Below, piece by piece: positions 44,488 to 52,997 of a DNA stretch of 64,000 nucleotides. Source of the DNA: Bryobacterales bacterium (GTDB lineage Bacteria; Acidobacteriota; Terriglobia; Bryobacterales; Bryobacteraceae); contig JADJOP010000043.1 in assembly GCA_016713735.1 (NCBI GenBank), positions 1-64,000 of the forward strand, in the 5' to 3' direction. Position 1 is the stretch's first letter, and every line of letters begins with the position of its first letter. A model generated the notes under the pieces. That model was not told the origin of the DNA, searched no databases, and worked only from the letters and a program-made list of their open reading frames with translations. Made by a program: the position numbers and the translations under genes.

Positions 44488-45257
44488 GCGCTCAGCCCGT
44501 ACCACTCCATTGCCGTGCCGCCGAGGATGGCTTCGCGGTATTCCTCTGTGCGGGGGCCCATGGATTGGGTGAAGCAGGCCATGGATTCCTTCCAGGTGGC
44601 GCCGCGGTCCATACAGATGGGCCAGTCGCTGCCGTAGAGGGCCCTGCCTTCGCCGAACAGGCGCAGGGCGGTGGTGATCCAGGGCTTGTAGTGTTCGACG
44701 CGCCAGCCGAGGCTGGAGGGGCCCCAGCCGGTGGGGTCGCCGGGCGGGGCGTTGTTGAGCAGGCCGTTGATTTTGAGGCGGACGTTGGGGCAGGCGGCGA
44801 GTTGGGCCAGGCCGTCGTCCCAGACGGGGTCGGTGGCGGGGCCGGAGTTGGGCGCGCCAGCGGAGCCGGGAGCGGTGGCAAAGCGCGCGCCGCCGAGGCG
44901 GAGGATGGTGAGGCGGGCGCGGGTGTGGTCAGCGGCGAATTTGGCCACGTTGCCGAGGGAGAGCATGCCGCAGGAGACATCGGCGACGAGCGAGCGGGCG
45001 GTGGCTTCGTGGATGGCTTCGATGTTGGGCCAGCGGGCTTCGATGGCGACCAGGCGGGGGTGGTCGGGCGAGCCGGGGACGCCGACGACGCCGCGGATCC
45101 AATCCACGCGTTCGGCGAGGGCGAGGTGGTGTTCGGTCTCCTCGCGAGTGTAGAGCCAGGGGCAGAGCAGGGCGCCTTCGAAGCGGTTGCGGTGGAGGAT
45201 GCGCCAGAGGGCGTCGGGTTCGCGGGCGCCCATGACGACGCTGGAATCGAGTCTCAC
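44484..45257 (-). CDS. Amidohydrolase-2-type protein, N-terminal HxH missing
   Basis: A protein of 257 aa. Middle and C-terminal motifs of the TIM-barrel amidohydrolase-2 family are present: LAERVDWIRGVVGVPG, CPNVRLKINGLLNN, ALYGSDWPICM. The N-terminus that should carry the metal-binding HxH reads VRLDSSVVMGAREPDALW, with Ser-Ser in place of the usual His pair. GTG at 45257 fits the family length; no better N-terminus lies upstream. So it is either a metal-independent relative or a nonfunctional enzyme. Convergent, 4-bp overlap with the YjbQ gene. Confidence 0.75.
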   Translation of the reverse strand: MRLDSSVVMGAREPDALWRILHRNRFEGALLCPWLYTREETEHHLALAERVDWIRGVVGVPGSPDHPRLVAIEARWPNIEAIHEATARSLVADVSCGMLSLGNVAKFAADHTRARLTILRLGGARFATAPGSAGAPNSGPATDPVWDDGLAQLAACPNVRLKINGLLNNAPPGDPTGWGPSSLGWRVEHYKPWITTALRLFGEGRALYGSDWPICMDRGATWKESMACFTQSMGPRTEEYREAILGGTAMEWYGLSA

Positions 45258-45308
45258 GCTACCAGCTTGTGAGAACAGAAGGGGGTTGCGCAACGTATGC
45301 TGGAGTGA

Positions 45309-46247
45309 ATGAACCTGAGAGCCCGCCTGATGGCCGTTGTGGCCGCCGCCGTTTTTGCCGCCGTGTGCGTGATGGGCGGCTGTAGCCGCCAGCCGGCCGC
45401 GCCGCCGCTGGGGATTGATGCGCAACTGGCGGCGATGGTGCCGCGCGAGGCGACGATTCTGGGCGGGTTCCGCATGGACCGCATCCGCACGAGCCCGCTG
45501 TATGAGGAGTATTTCCGCGGGCGGCTGCCGATGGGAGGCGACACTGCGCGGGGGCTGATGCAGTTCCAGGAGCAGATTGACGAGGTGCTGGTGGCGGTGG
45601 TGGAGCGGGATTCGCTGGTGCTGGCGAAGGGTCGGTTGGACAAGGCGGCGGTGGAGGCGAAGCTGCGCGAGGCGAAGGCGCCGGCGGCGACGGTGGGGGG
45701 AAAGCCGGGGTTTGAGCAGAACGGCGTGGCGGTGGTGTTGCTCGATGGCGGCTATGCGCTGGCCGGGCCGAGGGCGCGGGTGGAGGATGCGTTGACGCGG
45801 CTGGGCAAGAACGTGGTGTTGCCGGCGCGGTTCTTCCAGACGGCGCAATCGATGCCGGCGTCGAGCCACATGTGGGTGATCAGCGTGGGGCGGCTGCCGG
45901 TGTTGGAGCTGCCGGAGCGGAGCAACCTGGCGAACCTGCCGAGGGCGCTGGAGAATGTCGAGATGGCGAAGATGAACGCCGACTTGAGCAACGGCTTCAA
46001 GATGTCGGCGGCGGCGACGTGCACCACCGAGCCGGACGCCAAGCAGATTCACACGCTGCTGCGCGGGGTGATCGGCATGGCGCGGCTGTCGACGCCGACC
46101 GACAAGCCGGAGCTGATGAAGGTGTTTGACCGCATCCAGATTGCGCAGAAGGAGCGCGTGGTAACGCTCGATGCGAGCCTGCCGCCGGAGATGATCGACG
46201 AACTGGCCGGAACGTTTGGGCTGCGGCAGCGCTTGGAGAGGCGGTAA
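45309..46247 (+). CDS. Lipoprotein of unknown function
   Basis: A protein of 312 aa. Lipoprotein signal (MNLRARLMAVVAAAVFAAVCVMGGCSR). The mature part has regular alpha/beta segments (MVPREATILGGFRMDRIRTSPLYEEYF, VAVVLLDGGYALAGPRARVEDALTRLG) like the DUF3352-type or thermolysin-inhibitor-like secreted proteins seen in Acidobacteria; I cannot assign a family. It lies divergent to the amidohydrolase-like gene. Confidence 0.65.
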   Translation: MNLRARLMAVVAAAVFAAVCVMGGCSRQPAAPPLGIDAQLAAMVPREATILGGFRMDRIRTSPLYEEYFRGRLPMGGDTARGLMQFQEQIDEVLVAVVERDSLVLAKGRLDKAAVEAKLREAKAPAATVGGKPGFEQNGVAVVLLDGGYALAGPRARVEDALTRLGKNVVLPARFFQTAQSMPASSHMWVISVGRLPVLELPERSNLANLPRALENVEMAKMNADLSNGFKMSAAATCTTEPDAKQIHTLLRGVIGMARLSTPTDKPELMKVFDRIQIAQKERVVTLDASLPPEMIDELAGTFGLRQRLERR

Positions 46248-46309
46248 GGCAAGGCTGGTTCAGGTGACTGGAAGCGTGAGGGGCGCGGATGAGCTAGATT
46301 GAGAGACCC

Positions 46310-48088
46310 ATGGCCATCGCAATCGTGCTTCTGCTCACCGTGGCCTGCATCTATGTGCTGGCCACCGAAAAATTGGCGGTGGATCTAACGGCCATCTTCG
46401 TGGCGATGGTTCTGATCGCCACCCATGTCTTGACGCCGGAGCAGGGACTATCGGGTTTCGGCAATCCGGCCACAGTGACGGTGGCGGCGATGTTCGTGCT
46501 GAGCGCGGGGCTTGCCAAAACGGGCGCCCTGAATGGCATGACCGGACTGCTCACGAGGATCGGCAAGCGGTTCCCCTGGGTCGCCATTCTGCTCACCATG
46601 CTCGTCGCGGGGGCCGCTTCGGCCTTCGTCAACAACACGGCTGTGGTGGCTATCCTCATGCCGGTGACGCTTGAGGTGGGGCGGTTGGCCAAGATCAGCC
46701 CGTCGCGCCTGCTGATGCCACTTTCCTTTGCCTCGATGTTTGGCGGTGTGTGCACGATCATTGGAACGTCGACGAACATCCTGGTGAGTTCCATTGCTGA
46801 GCGGCACGGCATCCACCCCTTCTCGATGTTCGAGCTTTCCGAAATGGGTCTGGTCCTGGCGGGGGCGGGAATTGCGTACATGTTTCTGATCGGGATTCGA
46901 TTGATTCCCGAGCGGCGAGGCGATGAAGGGTTGACGGATGTGTTCGGGACGGGCGATTACCTGACCGATGTCGTGCTGCTTCCCGAGGCCAAGTCGATCG
47001 GGTCAGTGGCGGCGGCGTCTTCGTTGGTGAAGGACCTGGATGTGCAGATTCTGGCGGTATTCCGCGAGGGCCAGCGATTGGCAGCGCCTCCCGATCAAGT
47101 CATACTGCGGGCGGGCGATGTGATCCGCGTGTTGTGCAACACGGCGCAGATCGGGAAGCTGCGCGACCGGCTGGGGGCGAGCCTGATTTCGCATCTGGGG
47201 TGGCATGAACAGGATCCTGGAGGCGATCAGTTGGAGTTGGTGGAAGCCGTCGTTTCGCCGATATCGCCGATCCGGGGCCGCACGCTCAAGTCGTTGCATT
47301 TCTCGGAAACGTTTGGGGCCAAGGTGCTGGCGATCCGGCACCACGGCCAGATCGCTCAGGATAAGTTGGACAGCCAGCCGCTGAACGCGGGTGATGCGCT
47401 GCTGATTTCCGTGCGCCGGGACCAGTTGGAAGCACTGGCGCGCGATCCGGCGTTTGTGCTGGTGACCAAGAAAGTGCTGCCGCGGTTCCGGTTTCGAAAG
47501 ACACTGACGGCGGCGGGAATATTGGCCTCTGTGGTGGCGGCCGCGGCGCTGGGCGTGATGCCGATCGTGGTGGCGGCGCTTGCCGGCAGCGCGGCCATGG
47601 TGATGACCGGGTGTCTGAAGGCGGACGAGGTGTATCCGGCCGTGGACTGGAAGGTGGTGATGATGCTGGGAGGATTGTTGCCGCTTGGCGTGGCCATAGA
47701 AACCACCGGGCTGGCGGCGATTCTATCGCGGTTCATCGTAGACGTGTTTGGATCGCTGGGCCCGTGGGTGCTGTTGTCGGCGTTGTATCTGTGCACGTCT
47801 CTGTTGACGGAGATCATGTCGAACGCGGCGACCGCCGTATTGTTAACCCCGATCGCGATCACGGCGGCCGCGGCGATGGGCGTGGATGCGCGGCCATTTC
47901 TGGTGACGGTGATGTTTGCCGCCTCGTCGAGCTTTATGACGCCGGTGGGTTACCAGACGAACACGCTGATCTATGGTCCCGGCGCGTACCGGTTTGCGGA
48001 CTTTCTGCGCGTGGGCACACTGCTGAATGTGTTGTTCTGGATTTTGGCCACGGCGCTGATTCCCCGGTTTTGGCCTTTTCATCCGTAG
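46310..48088 (+). CDS. SLC13/DASS-family permease with RCK/TrkA-C domains
   Basis: A protein of 592 aa. Membrane helices with the paired hairpin motifs ASAFVNNTAVVAILMPVTLEVGRLAK...SFASMFGGVCTIIGTSTNILVSS and LLTEIMSNAATAVLLTPIAI...AASSSFMTPVGYQTNTLIYGPGAYRF, each carrying the sodium-coupled (S/T)N(T/S) signature. Between them are two TrkA-C/RCK_C domains (ILAVFREGQRLAAPPDQVILRAGDVIRVL and VLAIRHHGQIAQDKLDSQPLNAGDALLIS). Transports a di/tricarboxylate or sulfate; substrate not readable. Confidence 0.9.
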   Translation: MAIAIVLLLTVACIYVLATEKLAVDLTAIFVAMVLIATHVLTPEQGLSGFGNPATVTVAAMFVLSAGLAKTGALNGMTGLLTRIGKRFPWVAILLTMLVAGAASAFVNNTAVVAILMPVTLEVGRLAKISPSRLLMPLSFASMFGGVCTIIGTSTNILVSSIAERHGIHPFSMFELSEMGLVLAGAGIAYMFLIGIRLIPERRGDEGLTDVFGTGDYLTDVVLLPEAKSIGSVAAASSLVKDLDVQILAVFREGQRLAAPPDQVILRAGDVIRVLCNTAQIGKLRDRLGASLISHLGWHEQDPGGDQLELVEAVVSPISPIRGRTLKSLHFSETFGAKVLAIRHHGQIAQDKLDSQPLNAGDALLISVRRDQLEALARDPAFVLVTKKVLPRFRFRKTLTAAGILASVVAAAALGVMPIVVAALAGSAAMVMTGCLKADEVYPAVDWKVVMMLGGLLPLGVAIETTGLAAILSRFIVDVFGSLGPWVLLSALYLCTSLLTEIMSNAATAVLLTPIAITAAAAMGVDARPFLVTVMFAASSSFMTPVGYQTNTLIYGPGAYRFADFLRVGTLLNVLFWILATALIPRFWPFHP

Positions 48089-48112
48089 TGCGCATGCAAG
48101 GAGGCGCGAATC

Positions 48113-48997
48113 ATGCCTGAGAACTGGTGGGAACAACTGAGGTCGCTGTTGATGCGGCCGATCCTTCCGATTGGCTCCTCGGGTGTGTCGCTGGGGGTGC
48201 TGCTGCAGTTGATTTTCCTGGCCGCACTGCTGTTTTTCCTCACGTCGCGTACGCGAAGGTGGCTGATCCGGAGACTGGAGGCGGGGACGAAGCTCGACGC
48301 CAGCGCGCGTCAGGCGGTGGGCTCGATCTTCAGCTACATCGCGCTGCTTGCGGGCTTCGTTCTGATTCTACAGACGGTGGGCATTGATATGACCGGGTTC
48401 AGCGTGCTGGCGGGGGGCCTCGGCATCGGGCTGGGCTTTGGCCTGCAGAACATTGCCAACAACCTGGTGAGCGGACTGATCGTGCTGCTGGAGCGGCCGG
48501 TGAAGATCGGGGACCGGATTGAGGTAGCGGGCACGGAGGGGCAGGTGGTGGAGATCCGCGCGCGGGGGACCATTGTGCTCACCAACGACAACATCGCCAT
48601 CATCATTCCCAATTCGCGATTCATCACCGAGGAGGTGGTGAACTGGAGCTATTCGGATCCGAAGGTCCGATTCCGCGTGCCCGTGTCGGTGAGCTACGAC
48701 AGCGATGTGCGGCTGGTAGAGAAGGTGTTGCTGGAGGTGGCGCGCGGCAATGCCGACGTGCTGACCGATCCGCCGCCGGTGGTGCGGTTCTTGGAGTTCG
48801 GCGACAACGGGCTGCAGTTTGAGCTGCGGGCGTGGTCCGTGACGCTGGTGCAGCGGAAAGGCAAGCTGGTGAGCGATCTGAATTTCGCGATTCTGGATGC
48901 CTTCCGGGCGCACGGAATTGAGATCCCCTTCCCGCAGCGGGATGTGAGATGGAAGGGTACGTTGCCTCCTGGAGCGGGAGCGCGTGGGGAGGAGTGA
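48113..48997 (+). CDS. MscS-type mechanosensitive channel
   Basis: A protein of 294 aa. Two or three membrane helices, pore helix region GFSVLAGGLGIGLGFGLQNIANNLVSGLIVLLERPVKIGDRIEVAGTEGQVVEIRARGTIVLTNDNIAIIIPNSRFI, the hallmark of MscS, followed by the cytoplasmic beta/alpha-beta domain. AAGGAGGCGCGAATC precedes the ATG. Opens under hypo-osmotic shock. Confidence 0.93.
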   Translation: MPENWWEQLRSLLMRPILPIGSSGVSLGVLLQLIFLAALLFFLTSRTRRWLIRRLEAGTKLDASARQAVGSIFSYIALLAGFVLILQTVGIDMTGFSVLAGGLGIGLGFGLQNIANNLVSGLIVLLERPVKIGDRIEVAGTEGQVVEIRARGTIVLTNDNIAIIIPNSRFITEEVVNWSYSDPKVRFRVPVSVSYDSDVRLVEKVLLEVARGNADVLTDPPPVVRFLEFGDNGLQFELRAWSVTLVQRKGKLVSDLNFAILDAFRAHGIEIPFPQRDVRWKGTLPPGAGARGEE

Positions 48998-49021
48998 GCC
49001 GTTGAGAGGACTGCGGCGGCG

Positions 49022-49408
49022 CTAGACTTTTGGGGGCGGGATGGCGGCGCCGAGGTTCATGCTGCCGCCGCCTTCGCTCACGTAGTTGCGGTTCCAGTTG
49101 GGGATTTCGACGGTGATGTCGCCGGACATGACGGCTTGGCAGCCTAGGCGGGAGTGGAGCGTGAGGCCGGGGGCCATGTCGAGGCGGTCGGCTTCGTCGT
49201 CGTCCATGGGGGAGAGGTGTTCGTCGCCCGATTTGACGATGACATGGCAGGTGGTGCAGGCGCAGCTGCCGCCGCAGGCGTGTTCGAGGTGAGCGCCGTG
49301 GTTGAGGCAGACGTCGAGGATCGAGGTTTTCTTACCGTGCTCGGAAAAGGGCATGGCGGCGGGATCGAACTCGATCACGCGGTTTTCCGGCAGGAGGGTT
49401 AGCTTCAT
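49022..49408 (-). CDS. fdx: 2Fe-2S ferredoxin, adrenodoxin/ISC type
   Basis: A protein of 128 aa. CLNHGAHLEHACGGSCACTTCHVIVKSG...DRLDMAPGLTLHSRLGCQ supplies the four Cys (ACGGSCACTTC and LGCQ) of an ISC-type ferredoxin. Start at ATG 49408; GTG 49417 is the other option. Donates electrons for Fe-S assembly or a P450-type partner; no isc genes are next to it. Confidence 0.9.
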   Translation of the reverse strand: MKLTLLPENRVIEFDPAAMPFSEHGKKTSILDVCLNHGAHLEHACGGSCACTTCHVIVKSGDEHLSPMDDDEADRLDMAPGLTLHSRLGCQAVMSGDITVEIPNWNRNYVSEGGGSMNLGAAIPPPKV

Positions 49409-49499
49409 GATCGCCACGAACCCAGGATAGCAAGTTGGGGTGTGGAAATTGGAATCACCACTATTTTGATCGAGATTAGTGTGTTATGCTGGAGGCGGC

Positions 49500-49721
49500 A
49501 TGGAGACGCACTCCCGCAGCCTCGCAAAAGCGATCAGTTATCGTTTCTTTGGTTCGCTTTCGACGGCGGGGCTGGTGTATTTTTTCACGGGATCGGCGAA
49601 GGTGTCGGTGGGCGCGGGGATACTGGACTCTTTAGTTAAAATTGTTCTGTTCTTTTTGCATGAGCGGGTGTGGCAGCGGATTTCGTTTGGGCGGGCGAAG
49701 GCGCCCGAGTACGAGATCTGA
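49500..49721 (+). CDS. DUF2061 small membrane protein
   Basis: A protein of 73 aa. SRSLAKAISYRFFGSLSTAGLVYFFTGSAKVSVGAGILDSLVKIVLFFLHERVWQRISFG is the DUF2061 domain: two membrane helices and the ending HERVW. Often next to sulfate assimilation genes elsewhere, but not here. GGAGG immediately before ATG 49500. Confidence 0.87.
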   Translation: METHSRSLAKAISYRFFGSLSTAGLVYFFTGSAKVSVGAGILDSLVKIVLFFLHERVWQRISFGRAKAPEYEI

Positions 49722-49827
49722 GGCGGGCGGGGCCGAGTGGGGGTGATGTGGGTGGCCGCGTGTTGGGTGCGGGCGGTCTTTTGGGGCGTGGCGTAACCTT
49801 TCCTGGCGCGGGGTGTTCTCTCTTGGT

Positions 49828-50187
49828 ATGAGAAACCTCCTTTCTGTATTGGGAATGCTGGCCATGTCGGCGGCGGTGATGCTCGGCGCGGACGTGAACG
49901 GCAAGTGGACGGCGACGCAGACGATGGGCGAGCGCACCATCGAAACGACGATGACGTTCAAGGCCGATGGCGCGACGCTGACGGGTACGGTGTCGTCGCG
50001 GCGCGGGGACACGGAGATCACCGATGGGAAGATCGACGGCGACACCATCAGCTTCACGGTGAAGCGGCAGACCCAGAAGGGCGACTTTACGTCGACCTAC
50101 AAGGGGAAGGTGATGGGCGACGAGATCAAGTTCACGACAAAGATGATGGAGCGCGAGGTGGAGTTTACGGCGAAGCGGGTGAAGTAG
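49828..50187 (+). CDS. Secreted small protein with extracellular beta domain
   Basis: A protein of 119 aa. Signal peptide MRNLLSVLGMLAMSAAVMLGA. Mature sequence VNGKWTATQTMGERTIETTMTFKADGATLTGTVSSRRGDTEITDGKIDGDTISFTVKR is a repeated antiparallel beta pattern (G-K/D-G-D-T/E-I) common in Acidobacteria secreted proteins of unknown role. An inverted REP-like copy follows the stop. Confidence 0.78.
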   Translation: MRNLLSVLGMLAMSAAVMLGADVNGKWTATQTMGERTIETTMTFKADGATLTGTVSSRRGDTEITDGKIDGDTISFTVKRQTQKGDFTSTYKGKVMGDEIKFTTKMMEREVEFTAKRVK

Positions 50188-50210
50188 GACCGCTCCCTCA
50201 CGGTCGCGGT
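50188..50210 (-). repeat. REP-like element, copy 3 (inverted)
   Basis: GACCGCTCCCTCACGGTCGCGG on the plus strand, the reverse complement of the 10982 and 24943 elements apart from a T-to-C change in the loop. Lies directly after a stop codon. Confidence 0.5.
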
Positions 50211-50252
50211 TCCGTTACGGGCGGTTGTGTGGAAGCGTGACGGGCGTGGCGG

Positions 50253-51446
50253 TCAGGGCCGTGGCGCGGAGAGAAGTCTGACGATGGACTGGGCCAGTTC
50301 GGCTCCGAAGCGGATTCTGTCTTCGGTGAGCGGATAGTGGCCCAGTTTTGCGTTGAACTCGACGCGCTGCTCCATCAGGAAGGCGGGGATTTTGCGTTCG
50401 TGCCAGAGGCCCTGGGCGACGGTCATGCGGCCGGGTTTGCCTTCGGTGGTGGTGGCGGGCATGACGGTGTAGTTGGGGCGCGCGGGGTGGAAGGTGGTGC
50501 CGTTCTTCAGAAGATCGAACCAGCGTTCGCCGAGGGGGATGGGGGGGCCTTCGAGGTATTCACCGGATTCGGTGTTGTGGAGGCTGAGGAAGAGGTCGAC
50601 GGTGTTGCCGGAGTCGAGCCAGGAGTAGAGGGCGCGCTGCTGGGCGGCGATTTCAGGCATCTGTTCGGGGAGGACGCGGTCCCAGTTGCGGTTGAGGTCG
50701 TAGCCCTTGCGGTTGAAGCGGACGCCGCCGTGGGAGAGGCCGTCGGGGTCGGCGGCGGGGAGGATTTTCCAGATGAAGTCGCGGCGGGCGGCCTGGGCTT
50801 GGGGCGAGTTGCTTAAGAGCCAGCGGACGAGGCCTTCGCCGACGAAGGAGGAGCTGGATTCCCAGGAGTGCTGGCGGAACATGAGCCAGACGGCGGGGCG
50901 GCGGGGTTGGGGAGTGGACGCGGGGTTCGTGGATGGTCCAGAGATAGAGAGCGGGCGCTGCTCGACGCTCTTGCCGATGGTCTCGGTGCGCAGGGCGGGG
51001 TGTTTGGCGAACTCCTTGGCGAGGGCGGTGATGTTGGCGTTGGTATAGGGGACCTGGTGGGCGATCCAGAGCTTATTGGATTTGGCTTCGATGGTGAGGC
51101 GGAGGGCGGGTTCGGCGGCGACCCACTGGACGGCGGATTCGGGCAGGTGGGTCCAGGTGCGCTGGTCGGTGCTGATGAGTGGGCGGGTTCGTTCGGTGAC
51201 GGCGTGGGTGCCGGCGCGGTAGTTGTATTCGCCGAGGAGGTTGACGAGGTCGAGGGTGATGGTGCGGCCGGCGGCGCCGTCGACGCGGAAGTAATACCAG
51301 TTGGCCTGACGGTTGCGGTCGTCCTGATCGGACTGGCCGGGGACGGCGCAGCGGTAGTGGGTTTCGCCGACGCGTTCCACGCGGGCGAGGGCGCCGCCTT
51401 CGAAATCGGAGTGGAAGGTGAGGGCGGCGGCGAGCAGGAGTAGCAT
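50253..51446 (-). CDS. Secreted M14-family zinc carboxypeptidase
   Basis: A protein of 397 aa. Signal peptide MLLLLAAALTFHSD..., an N-terminal beta domain (ANWYYFRVDGAAGRTITLDLVNLLGEYNY) of the type present in cytosolic-carboxypeptidase-like M14D proteins, then the catalytic domain: metal ligands H and E in RQHSWESSSS, GYDLNRNWDR (Arg/Asn substrate pocket) and LSLHNTESGEY (third ligand His). The C-terminal Glu region MEQRVEF fits the catalytic Glu. Cleaves C-terminal residues from peptides outside the cell membrane. Confidence 0.87.
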   Translation of the reverse strand: MLLLLAAALTFHSDFEGGALARVERVGETHYRCAVPGQSDQDDRNRQANWYYFRVDGAAGRTITLDLVNLLGEYNYRAGTHAVTERTRPLISTDQRTWTHLPESAVQWVAAEPALRLTIEAKSNKLWIAHQVPYTNANITALAKEFAKHPALRTETIGKSVEQRPLSISGPSTNPASTPQPRRPAVWLMFRQHSWESSSSFVGEGLVRWLLSNSPQAQAARRDFIWKILPAADPDGLSHGGVRFNRKGYDLNRNWDRVLPEQMPEIAAQQRALYSWLDSGNTVDLFLSLHNTESGEYLEGPPIPLGERWFDLLKNGTTFHPARPNYTVMPATTTEGKPGRMTVAQGLWHERKIPAFLMEQRVEFNAKLGHYPLTEDRIRFGAELAQSIVRLLSAPRP

Positions 51447-51460
51447 CGCCGCCGATTCTA

Positions 51461-52858
51461 CTACGCCGGCTTGACCGTGCGCCGCTTGGTTTCGTAGGCG
51501 GCAAAGCGGGCCTTGTAGTCGCCGAAGCCCTTGCGGCCCATGAGGCCGAAGGTGAACTTCTTGCCGAGCTCGACGCCTTCCTGATCGAAGGCGTTGATGT
51601 TGAGCATTTCGCCGGCGAAGGCGGTTTGGAACTCCATCATCTGGAAGAAGGCGCCGAGGTGTTCTTCGTCGGCGCGGTCGAGGGTGACGGTGCAGTTGGG
51701 GCGGCCGTTTTCGATGAGGGCGGCTTCGGTGGCGCGGCGTTCGGCGTCGAGGAGTTTGGCGAGGGTTTGGCCGCAGAGGTAGTCCATGGCTTCAAAGCCG
51801 GTGGGCGTTTTGGGGATGGCGCCGGAGTCGGGCTGGTTGCGGACGGCCCAGAAGGTGAAGACCTTGTCGTTGGGGCCTTCCATGTAGAGCTGGACCTGGG
51901 AGTGCTGGTCAGTGGCGCCGAGGGCGGCGACAGGGGTTTGGCCGGCGTGGATGACGTTTCCGGCGCGGTCGGTGCGCTTGCCGAGGGACTCGGCCCAGAG
52001 CTGGCGGAACCAGAACGCCGTACCCCAGAGGCGGTTGGAATACGGGAAGGCCACCTGGATGGGCTTGGCGCGTTTGGTGGCGATCAGGTGATGGCAGAGG
52101 GCGGAGCGAAGGGCGACGTTTTTCTTGAGGTCGTCGAGCCAGGAGAGCTTGGTGATGGCGGCGGCGCCGGCGCAGAGCTTATCGATATCGACGCCGGTGA
52201 GGGCGGCGGGGAGGAGGCCGACGGCGGAGAGTACGCTGAAGCGGCCGCCGACGTTTTCGGGCAGATGGAAGGTGGGGTACTTCTTCGCGGTGGCGAGTTG
52301 TTTGAGGTCGCCGCGGCCGGCGCTGGTGACGACGGCGAAGTGGTTGCGGGCCTTCTTGCCGAGCGAGTGTTCCATCCACTGGGTGAGGATGAGGAGGGTG
52401 GCGACAGTTTCGGCGGTGGCGCCGGACTTGGCGATGGGGACGATGAGGGTGCGCTTGGGGTCCATTGTCTGGAGAGCGCCCATGATGAAGGAGGGGTCGA
52501 CGTTGTCGAGGATGACGAGGCGGGGGTTTTTGCGGGAGAAGGCCTTTTGGACGGGGTGGGGGCCGCGGAGGGCACAGTCTATGGCCCAGGCGCCGAGGGC
52601 GGAGCCGCCGATGCCGGCGACGCAGATGGTGTCGAAGTCGCCTTCTACCGAGCGGGCGTACTTCTTCAGTTCGGCGATGGTTTCGGCCTGCGTGGGGAGG
52701 TCAGGGAAGCCGTAGAGGCCCTTCTGCCAGGACTTGTGGAAGCCGGTGAGGGCCTTCTTGGCGAGGGGGGCGCCGGAGCGCAACTCAGCGGCGGTGAGGC
52801 CGTGCTCTTTGCCGGCCATGTCGGCCATGAGATTCCGTTCGTCGAATTCGATGCGCAT
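51461..52858 (-). CDS. pgi: Glucose-6-phosphate isomerase
   Basis: A protein of 465 aa. Two SIS domains: VAGIGGSALGAWAIDCAL (phosphate-binding loop), PIAKSGATAETVATLLIL, VVTSAGRGDLKQLATAKKYPTFHLPENVGGRFSVLSAVGLLPAALTGVD, and GATDQHSQVQLYMEGPNDKVFTFW with the catalytic region. Converts G6P to F6P. It ends 14 bp before the M14 peptidase gene starts. Confidence 0.94.
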   Translation of the reverse strand: MRIEFDERNLMADMAGKEHGLTAAELRSGAPLAKKALTGFHKSWQKGLYGFPDLPTQAETIAELKKYARSVEGDFDTICVAGIGGSALGAWAIDCALRGPHPVQKAFSRKNPRLVILDNVDPSFIMGALQTMDPKRTLIVPIAKSGATAETVATLLILTQWMEHSLGKKARNHFAVVTSAGRGDLKQLATAKKYPTFHLPENVGGRFSVLSAVGLLPAALTGVDIDKLCAGAAAITKLSWLDDLKKNVALRSALCHHLIATKRAKPIQVAFPYSNRLWGTAFWFRQLWAESLGKRTDRAGNVIHAGQTPVAALGATDQHSQVQLYMEGPNDKVFTFWAVRNQPDSGAIPKTPTGFEAMDYLCGQTLAKLLDAERRATEAALIENGRPNCTVTLDRADEEHLGAFFQMMEFQTAFAGEMLNINAFDQEGVELGKKFTFGLMGRKGFGDYKARFAAYETKRRTVKPA

Positions 52859-52941
52859 AGAAGAGTACCGTGAGCCGCGAGGTGCGGGCAGTTTTCAGTC
52901 TAGCGGGAAACGGGGGAGAGGGCGGAGTGGAGGAAGGGGCG

Positions 52942-52958
52942 GTCTTGGTTGCCAAGAC
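52942..52958. promoter_or_regulatory. Candidate MarR operator
   Basis: GTCTTGGTTGCCAAGAC: perfect 7-bp inverted repeat around TTG, 5 bp before the -35 of the MarR gene. A second, weaker palindrome GTTGACATGGAAAC (GTT...AAC around CATG) overlaps the -35. Both are of the size bound by dimeric MarR proteins. Confidence 0.55.
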
Positions 52959-52963
52959 AATGG

Positions 52964-52992
52964 TTGACATGGAAACTATTGGCCGGTAGGAT
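52964..52992 (+). promoter_or_regulatory. Consensus sigma-70 promoter of the MarR operon
   Basis: TTGACA (52964-52969), exactly 17 bp, TAGGAT (52987-52992). The expected transcription start is 52998-52999, which is the A or T of the MarR ATG at 52998, so the mRNA would be leaderless. Confidence 0.65.
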
Positions 52993-52997
52993 GAGGC

